A stretch of 64,000 nt of DNA from Synanceia verrucosa (GCA_029721515.1 CM056551.1:30105437-30169436), one strand, 5' to 3'; counted from the stretch's first letter, positions 32,880-44,711 are shown. The notes: a model not told the origin generated them from the sequence alone. Program-made: numbers and translations.

Positions 32880-33221
32880 GTGAACCTCAGATTATCGTTA
32901 ACATGGATCAGTGGTCTGCTAACATGAGCTAACTCATCTCAGCGAGCGAATTCACCTCAGTCTGTATTTATTGATAAGACACATTTCAAAATAAAAGTGC
33001 TGCCAGGCTGTGAAATGACAGAAATGATCATTTCAGTCCAGCACAGAGGACAGTTTGACCTGTGACATTTAGAGGAAAATGTGCCTTTATTTGTCTTCTG
33101 TCTGTCTCGCTGCTCGGCGTTCACGGCGGACACAGGAAGTAAACATGTTTCTTACTGCTCCCATCAGGGACCGTCAGGTTTGGGGATCTAAACATTTCTT
33201 CTCACCTGGTTTCTCTCTCAG

Positions 33222-33413
33222 GACCGGTGAGCGTCCGCTGCCACCCTCCTCCAGAGACGCCGGGGAACTCCATCGGCCTGGAGGCCATCATCAGGAAGGC
33301 CCTGATGGGCAAATACGACGACCAGACGGAGGAGCGCCCTCCGTCCAGCGCCGCCAACGCCGTGGCTTCGGTGTCGGCTGGTGTTCCTGCAGCCGACGAC
33401 TTTTTCTCTCAAG
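33222..33413 (+). CDS. ncor2: ncor2 exon w27: first (C-terminal) CoRNR box LEAIIRKALMG
   Basis: Acceptor ttctctctcag|ga and donor tcaag|gtgaaa (phase 1). Residues 1600-1662 include NSIGLEAIIRKALMGKYDDQ. LEAII (33278-33292) is the receptor-binding CoRNR core (LxxII), equal to mammalian MGLEAIIRKALMGKYD. The sequence after it is alanine/serine-rich. Confidence 0.98.
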
Positions 33414-34351
33414 GTGAAACGCTTTGATCTTTGTGCTGCTCCGCATTAATTTAAGGCTTTTATTTTCTTAAATCGTCATCAGCTTCACCTTTTCTTTTCA
33501 ACTGTCGTCATCTACTGGAGGAAATCTTTTTCTACTCATGTGACTCGTTTGCTTCTTGACAGAAGAACACGTTAATCCTTTATTTCACTTTTCTGTGAAG
33601 CTTTTTATAAAAACACTGTCCAGCTTCTTTTTCAGGGAGGTATTTGGTATTACTTGATACCACTTAACTCTGAAAAAACACTCTGATTTATGCAAAAGTA
33701 CAGCACAGCCTGTAAATGCTAAACTTCAAATTAAAGCTTTGAATCCAAAATGTTACATCAATCTTGTTAATATCAGGGCTGCCAAACTATTCATAGTTTT
33801 CATTTTGCAGTTAATCATATTTTTAGTGTTTTTCAGCTCCTCTTAAAGATGCTGATCAGTTGTTAGTGGAGTATTTTATTTATAACTTAATTTTACAAAT
33901 TAAGTTATTTTATGAACTTTTAGATTTATTTGTTAGCTTAGCTCATAGCTGCTAGCGGAAACAGGAAGTATTCCCTGATATTTTAATATCGTTTTTCAAA
34001 ATAAAACCAACCATTCAGAAGCATGTTACTGTTGTCAGGGAGCGTTGAAGCCACAAAATGAAAGTGATAAAAGATATTAAAAAAAAGATAATGGACCATG
34101 CTTTGATGATTGATACATACAGATTTTCTATATTTTGATAGCGAAGGTTTAGATAATAAGTGAGATGTGTATTTTACATGAGCAGACATATAAAATGTTA
34201 AGGAAGGAAGCATGTTTCCATGGAAACACAGACTGACTGTCAGGGTTTAGGAAAATAAACTGAAGTACCAAACTATATGAACTATAATAAACTAGAAAAG
34301 ACACAGCTGAGGTTGGTCTCCATGTGACCTGAAGCTCCGCTCTGTTTTCAG
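33414..34351 (+). other. ncor2: ncor2 intron (w27-w28)
   Basis: 0.94-kb intron largely occupied by an inverted copy of family A (33830-34190). Confidence 0.55.
33830..34190 (-). repeat. dispersed repeat family A, copy 4 (inverted)
   Basis: Shares ttatgaacttttagat, agcttagctcatagctgctag, ggaagtattccctgatattt, accaNccattcagaagca and ggtttagataata with 62090-62420, and the core with the other copies. Confidence 0.65.
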
Positions 34352-34534
34352 GAGGACTCAAGTCATCGAAGGGCGGCGGACGCTCCAACGGACGGAAGGC
34401 CAAGTCTCCAGGACCAGGACTGTCCGGAGGGACGGAGAGGCCGTCCTCAGTGTCCTCTGTCCACTCTGAGGGAGACTGCAACAGACGGACTCCTCTGACC
34501 AGCCGGGTCTGGGAGGACCGGCCCTCGTCCACAG
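34352..34534 (+). CDS. ncor2: ncor2 exon w28: SSVHSEGDCNRRTPL
   Basis: Acceptor ctctgttttcag|ga and donor cacag|gtccag (phase 1). Residues 1664-1723 include NGRKAKSPGPGLSGG, RPSSVSSVHSEGDCNRRTPL and SRVWEDRPSS. Almost the mammalian SMRT block. Confidence 0.98.
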
Positions 34535-35442
34535 GTCCAGAACCCTGAAACCACAACGAGGTTTTCCTCTTTAAAAAGGCTGAACTGCAGACTTTACGTC
34601 GTGTCGTGTTCCTGTGGTTTTTATTAACAGGTTTGAATGTGATCACAGAGAATTAATATAAATAAGAAAAAAAAAACAAAAAAACAAAAAGAGAGCGACT
34701 CGAGCTTCTTGTCGGTGTGTTTAGTGGTTCGGCCGCGTCACTTCCTGTTTGCTCTGTTTAGATTTTATGAGACATTATTCATCAGCATCAGATTTCAGCA
34801 GGAAATAAATAAGAAATAAGACAAAAAAGCTTAAGAAATACTAATCTTTCAAAATAAGAGCTCTGAGTAGCTCAAATTAAAGCACAGCTGTACTTTTTAC
34901 AGTGTGTACGGTAAAATCCTTAAAATAAATGGATTCAATGATCCGGCACATATAGTTTTTGGGTTAGGCTTACTATTCATATTTAGATAATATTATTAAT
35001 ATTCATTACTCAAGCAAACCATCTAATTTCTGACAATGTGCAAAATAATTCCTCCTGTACTCTTTGTAGACTCCTGTTTTCTGTGTTAATATATTTATCA
35101 TATACTTTAATATTTCATTATACATTTTTAATTTAGAATGTCAGCTTTGCTGCTGTGATGCTCTGGGATTAAAGGTTTATCTTTTATTTTAGTATTTTTA
35201 TTTTAACATAATTTTATATTTTTATTTACTATAGATTTTTATGTCATATGTTTGTTTATTCTAGCACTTATTGTTCTGTCTCTTTACCTTGAGACTATTT
35301 TATTTTATTTTTTTTGTAACAAGTTCCCATGGCGTCCACAGGAAGGGGCGGGGCTTGTCCTCTATTGATCATCTTATTGATAACCTGCTTCCTCCTGATT
35401 GGCTCTTAAACTCACCGTCTCTTGTCTCTCTGCTCTTTCCAG
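34535..35442 (+). other. ncor2: ncor2 intron (w28-w29)
   Basis: 0.9-kb AT-rich intron with nothing recognised. Confidence 0.5.
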
Positions 35443-35627
35443 GTTCCACTCCGACTCCCTTCCCATGTAACCCGCTGATCATGCGTTTCCCCAGCGGCTC
35501 CGTGTCCTCGCCGTCCTCTGGCCAGCTGAGTGGACCAGGACCAGGACCAGGACAGGGTCGGTCCTGGGAGGAGGAGCCCAAACCTCTGCTCATGTCCCAG
35601 TATGAGACTCTGTCTGACAGCGAGTGA
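35443..35627 (+). CDS. ncor2: ncor2 terminal coding exon w29: YETLSDSE-stop
   Basis: Acceptor ctctttccag|gt. Residues 1725-1784 begin STPTPFPCNPLIMRFPSG, contain a GPGPGPGQG run, and end EEPKPLLMSQYETLSDSE followed by TGA (35625-35627). Mammalian SMRT ends LLCSQYETLSDSE, while NCOR1 ends with an extra acidic residue, which supports the NCOR2 call. Confidence 0.98.
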
Positions 35628-35722
35628 CCGGCAGACCTGTCGTAACCATAGGAACCGCCAGCACACCTGTACACCTGTACACCATTCCACTCTGAGGATC
35701 CAGTCCTTCAACCTTCACACAG

Positions 35723-35723
<1 letters not shown>

Positions 35724-35771
<48 letters not shown>

Positions 35772-35805
35772 TGCGTGTGCGTGTGTGCGTGGGTGCGTGC
35801 GTGCA
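35724..35805 (+). repeat. (GT)n microsatellite in ncor2 3' UTR
   Basis: About 21 uninterrupted GT units, then GC/GT-interrupted repeats. Starts about 97 nt after the stop codon. Confidence 0.95.
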
Positions 35806-37394
35806 TGCTTGCTTCACTCCTGGAATCACTTTTTTTTTTTTTTTTTTTATAAATCTTTTCCTCACTGGCCTTATCGACATGTCGCTCTGACCTTCTGACC
35901 TACCGACCGGACCGACTCTGAGGTCTCTGGTCTGATCCAGGGACAGATCCAGATCCTGACCCGAGGTTTCTGGTCTGATCGAGGGACAGATCCAGATCCT
36001 GACCTGAGGTCAGCGTCACGTTTAGTTCTCTCCAGGAAGTCGTGCGAGGCGACACAAGGGTCAGCATGTCGTTCCGGTTCTTTCTTTGGCTCCTTTGAAT
36101 CCTGGAGCTCCTCCTGGACGTTGTCATGGTGAACTTTCGATGGTGTCATTTGTTGTCTTTTATCTGATGATGTAACTTGTTTTTTGGGGCGGAGCTTGTT
36201 ATCCTGGGAGGGAGGGGTGGGGCATATCATTGGTTTACAGGGTAAACGTGCTGTTCGTCGCTGATGTCATCACATATTAAGGGTGGGGGGGGGTCCTGAG
36301 GAACGGTGAGCAGAGACGCTGAAAGTGACACTTCCTGTTTTTTTCTGTTGATTACGTCTGTTTGGATTTGAAGCACTTAGTCTGGAGGAACCCTTCAACA
36401 CCTGCCTGTTTATCCTGGTCTGTCCATCGCCACCGCGCTCAGAGCGACAATCACAGTTTGGGCGAACGGCGGCGGTGCGGGCCGACCTTAAAGCTGCTCA
36501 GAGGCTCCTCACAATAAAAGCCATCTTTGTACGACCCCCCTCGCTCCGCAGCAGCGGCCTGACCTCTGACCTTTGGCTGCCTGGAGACCCGGCTCGTCAT
36601 CCAGGCGGGTTTTTGTACAGATATTCCTCGTGTTAAGTGCCATTTATTTGACATATTCTGAAGTTACCAAGTGACGCACAACTTTGCTTTGAGCCCCTCA
36701 CGACGGGCTGAACTCGTCCACGCAGGGAAAACACACGAAACGTCCTCTCCTCTTCTTCATCACAGCCTTTTGAACTGTTTCACTCCTCAGAGTCAACCTG
36801 GAGGCGACGCTGCATCAGCTGTTAAAGTGTACTTCATCGCCGCTCCCCTACAGGAAGTAGTTTTATCAAGTGGACCCTGCAGTATTTTTAAGGTCATTCT
36901 CTCTTTAAATGATGTGAAATGTGTGAGGAAACTCACCTGTTCAGTTCGTTTAGACTGTTAAAGGACTACCTCCTCTCCTACCTGCCTCACTGAGGCCGTT
37001 CCCTCTGAATATCTTTTCTCCTCTCATGAAATTCAAGAATGTGACGGTGAACAGACGAAGCCATATCCAGCCGCTCCCCGAACCCACGACGGACTAAAAA
37101 AACATGTTTATTCTTTTAACAGTTGAATTAATTTCATCTTTTTCTGTTTAAATCATGTCACAAATCTTTAAAAAAAATCACTCAAACGTTCCCTGGACTG
37201 TCAAAGTGTGTGTTTTTTATTTTTGTTGTTTTTTTTCTTCGGGGGGGTCGACATAAACAGTACATTGTTCAACCATTTTTTGTGCATAATGATTTTTTTT
37301 TATTATTATAACCCACTGTATAATAGCAAGGATTGTATATAAAACTGAAGAGATGTAAATATTTATGTGGCTTGCTTCAAGGTTGGTATTACAA

Positions 37395-37532
37395 AATAAA
37401 AATGAATAAAAAATGAACGAAAAATAAAAGAAATATTCACATGGTTAAATTCTACATGCCCACCAGCAAGCTCTGTGGATAGCAGTGTAAAGACGGGAAA
37501 ACAAAAAGACACTGCCTTAATGTTTAAATAAA
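37395..37532 (+). other. ncor2: ncor2 poly(A) signal region
   Basis: Several AATAAA hexamers: 37395-37400, more within the next 40 nt, and 37527-37532, the last followed by T/GT-rich text. Which one is used cannot be told. Confidence 0.5.
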
Positions 37533-37557
37533 AAGCTTATTGCCATTCACAGTCTCA

Positions 37558-38814
37558 TTTATTCCTGTTTGTTCAGGATTTATTTTATTTTGTTAAATGG
37601 CCAGCAGGGGGTACACTTCCTCTTCCTGTTAGTCCTGAACGCACCATCAAAATAAAACATGCTGTTTTAAATTAGGCCACAGCACAGTCGGGTTTGGGAA
37701 TCTTTTTGTTTTTATTCATTTAGGATATACATCTTTTTTTTAAATTATTTCCTTTGATCAGAACAAGAACGATGATTGACGTACAAAAATATAAAGAGAA
37801 ATATGAAGTGCCTCGATGCCACATATACAACAGGAAAATATTTTACAGTAACAAAGTCAAGTGTTAGGAAACAGAAACCACTTCCTGTCTGACTTTCCTC
37901 AGACCGTCCGCTCACTTCTCCGAACCCTCCGCCATCTTTCCACCTTTGATATTAAAAAAAAACACCTTCTTTTTCTCATCTGTGACCTTTCTTCTGACAG
38001 TTTCCTCGTCACTTCCTGTTCCCTCATTGAAACTTCCCACTCTGCCGCTCCATCACCTCCACCTTTAATCCACCTGCAGGGTTTCTCCAGAAAGTCCAAA
38101 ACTTCATTTTAAAGTTGGGAAAACATTTTTGAAATGAAGTGAAACTGAAAGTGAGCTAAAGTCTGAATATTTGTAAGGAGAAGTGAAGAAAAAAAATCAG
38201 TTTAAAGGGAAAATCTGCTGCAGTTTCTCTGCTCCGCTGTGTCCACGTCAGTTATTCACTGATGAGTCTGATGCTTTCTGACGACGTGGTCCTGATGAAG
38301 CAGATATATATACTATAATCTGAATAAATAATTACTAAGGATGTTTTTACCCCCAAAAAACTACACAAACTTTAACATTTTTCCATTCACAAGAGAACCT
38401 GAATATTAAGTGACTGGATGTTTAAGCTCACAGAGGATTTAAGATTCATTTCCAGGGATTTAAATTTGTTTTTTTTTAACTTCTTCATCAGACTCTGGAT
38501 CAAACAGAGCGCCTCCTGATGACTGAATGTGAGTTTTTACACGAAAGATAAAACTGTTCAAAAATATCTTTGGTCCAATTTTTCATTTGCAGAACTGGGA
38601 AACAGAAAAGAAAACAAGTGCAATGAAGCCCCGTGGGAAAGCTTTGCGTTGGTTGACGCCTTTCTTTGTTATTTTTTTTTTAATGACGGTCCGTCGACCT
38701 GAAAGAGGTCAAAGGTCACCAACTTGTCAGCTCTTGTGTTAAATAGTTGACGTGCCGCTTTGAACTTCCTAAAAACGTCCCAGAGTCTCGACGGTTTTCC
38801 CTTCCCATGATCCT
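37558..38814 (-). other. rflna: rflna 3' UTR (inferred)
   Basis: On the minus strand AATAAA occurs at 37716-37711, 37584-37579 and 37563-37558 (tttatt on +), so the rflna transcript probably ends within about 200 nt of the ncor2 poly(A) signals. The stretch 37860-38115 is C/T-rich on the + strand. No other feature was seen. Confidence 0.5.
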
Positions 38815-39148
38815 CTACAGGTCCTCGGTGTAGATGATGCAGGGACTCGTGTCCTCGCTGGACTCCAGCTGCACCGTGGAGACGAACCAGCGGCGGCCAG
38901 CGGCGGCGTTGTAGCTCAGCGTGGTGCGGTACGTGTTCTTGGCGTGCTTCGGGTAGATGATGGTGGTGCTCTGGTAGCTGACGGGCTTCTGCCGCGGCTC
39001 CAGGTACACCTGGGACTTGTAGCTCCTCCAGGTGCAGTCCCGCACCGCCACCACCGTCTCACTGAAGGCGGTCGCCGTGGGAACCGGGGCGCAGTAGACC
39101 CGGTCCTGGTAGTGCTTGTCAGAGTCGTACTTCACCTCCGAGCTGCAC
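38815..39148 (-). CDS. rflna: rflna exon 3 (C-terminal)
   Basis: Minus-strand acceptor tttttttccag|gtgcagc. Stop TAG at 38817-38815. Encodes CSSEVKYDSDKHYQDRVYCA, DCTWRSYKSQVYLEPR, STTIIYPKHAKNTYRTTLSY and RRWFVSTVQLESSED. These are refilin landmarks (EVKYDSDKH, CTWRSY, STTIIxPKHA, RRWFxSxVQL). The first base completes a Lys codon begun in exon 2. Confidence 0.95.
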
Positions 39149-39221
39149 CTGGAAAAAAAGAGAGAGGAAGTGAGTTCAGGAAGAACCAGCAGGGGGCAGC
39201 AGAGACCAGACAGGAAGTACT

Positions 39222-40166
39222 AATACACTCCACGCAGTTTTAATGTACTATTACCGTGAGTACTGCACTCCACGCAGTTTTAATGTACTTCTACCGTGAG
39301 CACTGCACTCCACGCAGTTTTAATGTACTTCTACCGTGAGCACTGCACTCCACGCAGTTTTAATGTACTTCTACCGTGAGCACTGCACTCCACGCAGTTT
39401 TAATGTACTTCTACCGGGAGCACTGCACTCCACGCAGTTTTAATGTACTTCTACCGGGAGCACTGCACTCCACGCAGTTTTAATGTACTTCTACCGTGAG
39501 CACTGCACTCCACGCAGTTTTAATGTACTTCTACCGTGAGCACTGCACTCCACGCAGTTTTAATGTACTTCTACCGTGAGTACTGCACTCCACGCAGTTT
39601 TAATGTACTTCTACCGGGAGCACTGCACGCCACGCAGTTTTAATGTACTTCTACCGTGAGTACTGCACTCCACGCAGTTTTAATGTACTTCTACCGTGAG
39701 TACTGCACTCCACGCAGTTTTAATGTACTTCTACCGTGAGCACTGCACTCCACGCAGTTTTAATGTACTTCTACCGTGAGTACTGCACTCCACGCAGTTT
39801 TAATGTACCTCTACCGTGAGTACTGCACTCCACGCAGTTTTAATGTACTTCTACCGTGAGTACTGCACTCCACGCAGTTTTAATGTACTTCTACCGGGAG
39901 CACTGCACTCCACGCAGTTTTAATGTACCTCTACCGTGAGTACTGCACTCCACGCAGTTTTAATGTACTTCTACCGTGAGTACTGCACTCCACGCAGTTT
40001 TAATGTACCTCTACCGTGAGTACTGCATGCCACGCAGTTTTAATGTACTATTACCGTGAGTACTGCACTCCACGCAGTTTTAATGTACTTCTACCGGGAG
40101 CACTGCACTCCACGCAGTTTTAATGTACTTCTACCGTGAGTACTGCACTCCACGCAGTTTTACTGT
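39222..40166. repeat. 40-bp minisatellite, ~23 copies
   Basis: Very homogeneous units of 40 bp: cactgcactccacgcagttt then taatgtacttctaccgtgag. A few variants recur (cactg/tactg, ccgtgag/ccgggag, tactt/tacct). Lies within rflna intron 2, starting 73 bp from exon 3. There is no spacer structure, so this is not a CRISPR array. Confidence 0.97.
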
Positions 40167-40543
40167 ACTTCTACAGTACTTGAGAACATGCAATGCAATA
40201 AAGTAGAATATAACACACTGAAATGTAGTATAATAGAAGTAGAACGTAGTAAAAGTACTGTATGTCACATTCCTACTTGAGTAAATGTGGTGCGGTAAAA
40301 ATTTCCCTCTGAAATGTAGAGAAGTAGAAAGTAGTACAAGTATGTCAAACCCCTGCTTAAGTACTTAGTAGTAGTATTTTCATTTAATGTGATGTCATCA
40401 GAGGCAAATTTTTGTATTGTTATGAATATTATTTCAATGAATAATTTAAAATTATCATTAGAATTATCAGTTTATTACCTGGTATTTTGCAGAAAAAAAA
40501 GATGTTTTATTCAGTAATTTATTTAAGTAGCTCCACATCAATG

Positions 40544-40852
40544 CAGCGGTTCTCAAAATGGGGTCCGCGGACCCACCGAGGGTCCCCAGCAAAATGCTGA
40601 TTTATCTATATTTACTATTATTCATCCAAGAGTAACACTGTGACAGGATATCTTACACAACATTACTTTTCATTATTATTGTACTAATTTTTATTGGTCT
40701 TCTACGTCTGATACGCTCTACGTATGTATTACTCTGTAGTGCTTTTCTTTTTATTCTCATGTCGTCATTTCTGAGTGATAGATGGCAATAATATTTTCTT
40801 AGATATTAATAAAGTTCTTAAAGGTTCTTGATGTGAAAAAGTTTGGGAACCT
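40544..40852. mobile_element. hAT (Charlie-type) MITE
   Basis: The left end cagcggttctcaaaatgggg matches the common hAT end CAGNGGTTCTCAAA. The right end gtttgggaacct is its imperfect inverse. Flanking 8-mers catcaatg and catcaata differ by one base, consistent with an old 8-bp target-site duplication. No coding capacity. Confidence 0.75.
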
Positions 40853-41049
40853 CATCAATAAATCCAAACAGGATCAATCCAGTAATAAAACATTTAATCT
40901 GCATGATCAGATATTTTTGGTGTATTTTGACCCTCCTCCTTTTGTACTTGTAGGATAAGAGTGTTTTTTTTTACTCTGTAGTACTGCTACTCTTACTGTC
41001 TACTGCTACTACTACTAGTAGTACTAGTACTACTTTAAAGTGTCCTCAC

Positions 41050-41159
41050 TTGATGTGCTGCTCTGGTTTCGGCTCGACCTCGATGCTTTCTCCGAAGAAC
41101 ACCGGGTACATTCGACTCTTGGGGTCGGAGCCGCTGGCGTTGAGCAGCAGGTAAGGAAG
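41050..41159 (-). CDS. rflna: rflna exon 2
   Basis: Minus-strand acceptor tttcctgtcgctcag|ctt (phase 0) and donor atcaa|gtgagg (phase 2). The 36 codons read LPYLLLNASGSDPKSRMYPV then FFGESIEVEPKPEQHI. The MYPVFFGESIEV block is typical of refilins. It splices in frame to exon 3. Confidence 0.94.
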
Positions 41160-41583
41160 CTGAGCGACAGGAAACAACAAAACAAACAAAACAACGTCAC
41201 AATCTCACGTAAACAAACACACCATACAGACCATAAAAGCCCATCACAGCATCCTGAAGCTCAATGGAACTTTTTAATATTTAGAGAAATGTGACAGCTG
41301 CAGATTAACACTGATTAATCTGATGAACTTGTTCAGCAGCTGATTGTTCAGGAGCTAACAGGAGCTAACAGGAGCTAACAGGCTGCTTTTGGTTATTGTC
41401 GATTCATTGGTTCATGCTGCAGCAGGGGAACAAGAAAAGGAGGAAGAGGAGCTCATCTAACGATCGTCATGACGACCTGAAAGCTCAGATTCTGATTCAT
41501 GACCTAAAAATTGTAGCATCGTCTTCCCCTCCATCGCTCTGGCGTGAAGAACGTCCCAGGAGTTTCTGAACAGTGACAATCTG

Positions 41584-43205
41584 ACCAGAGCGACTAGAAC
41601 AGCTAGAGCTACGAAACCACAGCGACTAGAGCAGCTAGAGCTACGAAACCACAGCGACTAGAGCAGCTAGAGCTACTAAACCAGAGCGACTGGAGCAGCT
41701 AGAGCTACTAAACCAGAGCGACTGGAGCAGCTAGAGCTACGAAACCACAGCGACTAGAGCAGCGAGAGCTACTAAACCAGAGTGACTAGAGCAGCTAGAG
41801 CTACGAAAACAGAGCGACTAGAGCAGCGAGAGCTACTAAACCAGAGCGACTGGAGCAGCTAGAGCTACGAAACCACAGCGACTAGAGCAGCTAGAGCTAC
41901 TAAACCAGAGCGACTGGAGCAGCTAGAGCTACGAAACCACAGCGACTAGAGCAGCTAGAGCTACGAAAACAGAGCGACTAGAGCAGCGAGAGCTACTAAA
42001 CCACAGCGACTGGAGCAGCTAGAGCTACTAAACCAGAGCAACTGGAGCAGCTAGAGCTACGAAACCACAGCGACTAGAGCAGCTAGAGCTACTAAACCAG
42101 AGCGACTGGAGCTACTAAACCAGAGCGACTGGAGCAGCTAGAGCTACGAAACCACAGCGACTAGAGCAGCTAGAGCTACGAAACCACAGCGACTAGAGCA
42201 GCTAGAGCTACTAAACCAGAGCGACTGGAGCAGCTAGAGCTACTAAACCAGAGCGACTAGAGCAGCGAGAGCTACGAAACCAGAGCGACTAGAGCAGCGA
42301 GAGCTACTAAACCAGAGCGACTAGAGCAGCGAGAGCTACGAAACCAGAGCAACAAGATGAGCTAGAGTTACGAAATCAGAGCGACTAGAGTAGCTAGAGC
42401 TATGAAACCACAGCGACTAGAGTAGCTAGAGCTATGAAACCACAGCGACTAGAGCAGCTAGAGCTACTAAACCAGAGCGACTGGAGCTACTAAACCAGAG
42501 CGACTGGAGCAGCTAGAGCTACGAAACCACAGCGACTAGAGCAGCTGGAGCTACGAAACCACAGCGACTGGAGCAGCTAGAGCTACTAAACCAGAGCGAC
42601 TGGAGCAGCTAGAGCTACGAAACCACAGCGACTAGAGCAGCTAGAGCTACTAAACCAGAGCGACTGGAGCTACTAAACCAGAGCGACTGGAGCAGCTAGA
42701 GCTACGAAACCACAGCGACTAGAGCAGCTAGAGCTACTAAACCAGAGCGACTGGAGCAGCTAGAGCTACTAAACCAGAGCGACTAGAGCAGCTAGAGCTA
42801 CGAAACCAGAGCGACTAGAGCAGCGAGAGCTACTAAACCAGAGCGACTAGAGCAGCGAGAGCTACGAAACCAGAGCAACAAGATGAGCTAGAGTTACGAA
42901 ATCAGAGCGACTAGAGTAGCTAGAGCTATGAAACCACAGCGACTAGAGTAGCTAGGGCTATGAAACCACAGCGACTAGAGCAGCTAGAGCTACAAAACCA
43001 GAGCGACTAGAGCAGCTAGAGCTACGAAATCAGAGCAACTAGAGCAGCTAGAGCTACGAAATCAGAGTAACTAGAGCAGCTAGAGCTACGAAACCACAGT
43101 GACTAGAGCAGCTAGAGCTACGAAACCACAGTGACTAGAGCAGCTAGAACTACGAAATCAGAGCGACTAGAGTAGCTAGAACTATGGAACCACAGTGACT
43201 AGAGC
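41584..43205. repeat. 32-bp minisatellite with higher-order repeat, ~50 copies
   Basis: Basic unit: gcgactagagcagctagagc then tacgaaaccaca (32 bp), with shorter 23-bp variants lacking cagctagag. Variant units recur in the same order: the odd unit gcaacaagatgagctagagt appears at 42349 and again at 42875, a 526-bp spacing with matching neighbours, which shows a block duplication. Confidence 0.96.
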
Positions 43206-43309
43206 AGAGTGGAGGTTCAGTCACCTCACAGAGAAGAAAACAGCCTGCAGCTGATCAACCAACACAGTGATCAATGCACTATAATTAATATGTTCAACAC
43301 AGGAACCTC

Positions 43310-43455
43310 CGGAACGGCTACAACTTCCAGGACATCTACAAACTTTAGAACCTATAGAACCTATAGAACCTTTAGAACCTCAGCAACGTCTGGAACGTCT
43401 ACATCCTATAGAACCTCTACAATGTCTACAACCTCTATAAACTGTGGAACCTCTA
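43310..43455. repeat. degenerate ~10-12-bp 'agaacct' repeat
   Basis: Units such as ctatagaacctatagaac, tagaacctcagcaacgtctg and ctctacaatgtctacaacct. The period is irregular. It adjoins the 32-bp array. Confidence 0.75.
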
Positions 43456-43717
43456 GACCATCTCTGACTCTCTCCATGTGATGGAGGCTCAGGAGATCCA
43501 CCAGAACTGGTTCTCTTCTCTTTTGTTCCTCTGTATTTGTCAGACCTGGAAACTCCAGATGGACCTGCACTGACTCATCCTTAATTATCAGAAACCAGTT
43601 TCCATGGAATAAATCCATCAATAACCACTGATGAGAGATCAGATTTAATAACCAGGGACAAATAAGAGATTCATAAAAACCAGGAGTATTTCTTAATTAT
43701 CAGGATAGAATTCAATC

Positions 43718-43718
<1 letters not shown>

Positions 43719-43749
<31 letters not shown>

Positions 43750-43750
43750 T
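43719..43750. repeat. (AAT)n microsatellite
   Basis: About nine 'aat' units in rflna intron 1, with slightly imperfect 3' end. Confidence 0.85.
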
Positions 43751-44711
43751 AATAATGTTAATAAAAGAGTGAATCAGATTGGTTGGTGTTTAGATCCTGT
43801 TGGTGGGAAATGAGCTGATTTATGTTATTATGGACTTTAACTAATGATCCATCAGGTTCTGTTTCTACTGTTTCTACTCTGTTTCTACTCTGTTTCTACT
43901 GTTTCTTTTTTTTCTCTCAGTTAGTCTCTGCTCTGATTAGCAAAGGTCTGTAATGAAGTGAATATTAAAGGACCAGAGTCACAACTATGAAACAGATCCA
44001 ACACATATTGAGGCCAATCAAGCAGGAATTAGTGATAATAAGGGGGATGATGCTGATGATTACCAAAGACAGAGCTGTAAAAACTGAAATAATAAATGAC
44101 ATATTATCACGTCTCAAACACCTGCAGCGTCGCTGACATTATACCAGACACTTCATACTGCTTCATAAAACCACAACAACAGAAACATGGAGGTACTTGA
44201 TGAACAGTGTTTGAAAATGGAAAGTCTTTTGCTTATTGATTTAAAAAAAAGAAGCTTTGACTGGATTTATATAAAACTCACTTTGACCTAAACCCTCTGT
44301 GGTCTTCAGCCAGACTGGACCCTGCAGTAAACATGAAGAACAGACCTGCTGCTGCTGGACAAACGTCTTTAAAGTCTTTTCAGCTCTTCATGGCAGAACT
44401 GCACTTTATTCATTTACTATAATAATTCATACAGAGACTCATGTTAGTGAACTCCTCTCAGAAGCTACTAGACGCTTTCTGTCACCTCTGGATTCCTGGC
44501 AAGGACCCCTGGGAGTCCCTGGACCCCAGTTTTGGAAACCCAAGAGGGTCCGATCAACTCAGTGACCCCCTGACACCCAGCTCCTGGTTTACTGCTGGTT
44601 TTACTGGGCCAGCCCCAGCTCCACATTCCAGATGTTTGACTGGTTTTCATGTGTTTTATTCATTTTATGAAACATTCTCACAGCAGCACAGCATGCCTGA
44701 GTGTTTCTCAC

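Larger units (their letters stand above)
2128..37420 (+). other. ncor2: ncor2 (SMRT corepressor) gene, 3' portion
   Basis: Overview of the + strand gene. SMRT is a nuclear scaffold that bridges unliganded nuclear receptors (thyroid hormone, retinoic acid and others) to the HDAC3-TBL1 complex. Twenty-nine exons listed separately here keep one reading frame through all junctions (5357 nt, 1784 residues after the partial first codon, then TGA at 35625-35627). Order: end of SANT2, acidic/charged linker with the SDSSATCSADEV motif, DLKQLKQRAAAIPPI motif, repeated GSITQG motifs of the repression domains, the AAYYLPRHLAPNP block, Arg-Glu/Asp repeat, three CoRNR boxes, and the C-terminal SVHSEGDCNRRTPL and YETLSDSE blocks. 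The ending and the rflna neighbour point to NCOR2 rather than NCOR1. The promoter, RD1, deacetylase-activating domain and first SANT domain are not in the window. The start given is the first exon base in the window; the end is an approximate poly(A) site. Confidence 0.95.
35628..37545 (+). other. ncor2: ncor2 3' UTR
   Basis: Runs from the stop to poly(A) signals AATAAA at 37395-37400 (within aaaataaaaatgaataaa) or 37527-37532. It contains a long GT repeat, a poly-T run (35831-35849), a tandem duplication of about 48 bp near 35918-36010 (tctgatccagggacagatcc and its copy) and a G-run near 36283. An earlier AATAAA lies at 36512-36517. The end is inferred. Confidence 0.65.
39149..41049 (-). other. 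rflna: rflna intron 2
   Basis: Holds the 40-bp minisatellite (39222-40166), then 'agtacttNagtagtag'-like text to about 40380, a hAT-like MITE (40544-40852), and short 'ctactactactagtagtac' repeats near 41000. Confidence 0.75.
41160..44711 (-). other. rflna: rflna intron 1
   Basis: 3.55 kb. The 32-bp minisatellite fills 41584-43205. Then come a degenerate 'gaacctNtagaacctNta' repeat (43310-43455), an (aat)n run near 43719-43750, and otherwise ordinary sequence. 41345-41383 is a short 'aggagctaac' triplication. Confidence 0.75.

Noticed and set aside
2128..35627. Assignment of the main gene to NCOR1
   Set aside because: The C-terminus YETLSDSE, the HISEVITKDYTR and IGLEAIIRKALMGKYD forms and the rflna neighbour fit NCOR2. 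Only the extra N3-like box is NCOR1-like.
39222..40166. CRISPR-like regular 40-bp repeats
   Set aside because: Units are directly contiguous with no unique spacers, and the DNA is from a vertebrate; it is a minisatellite.
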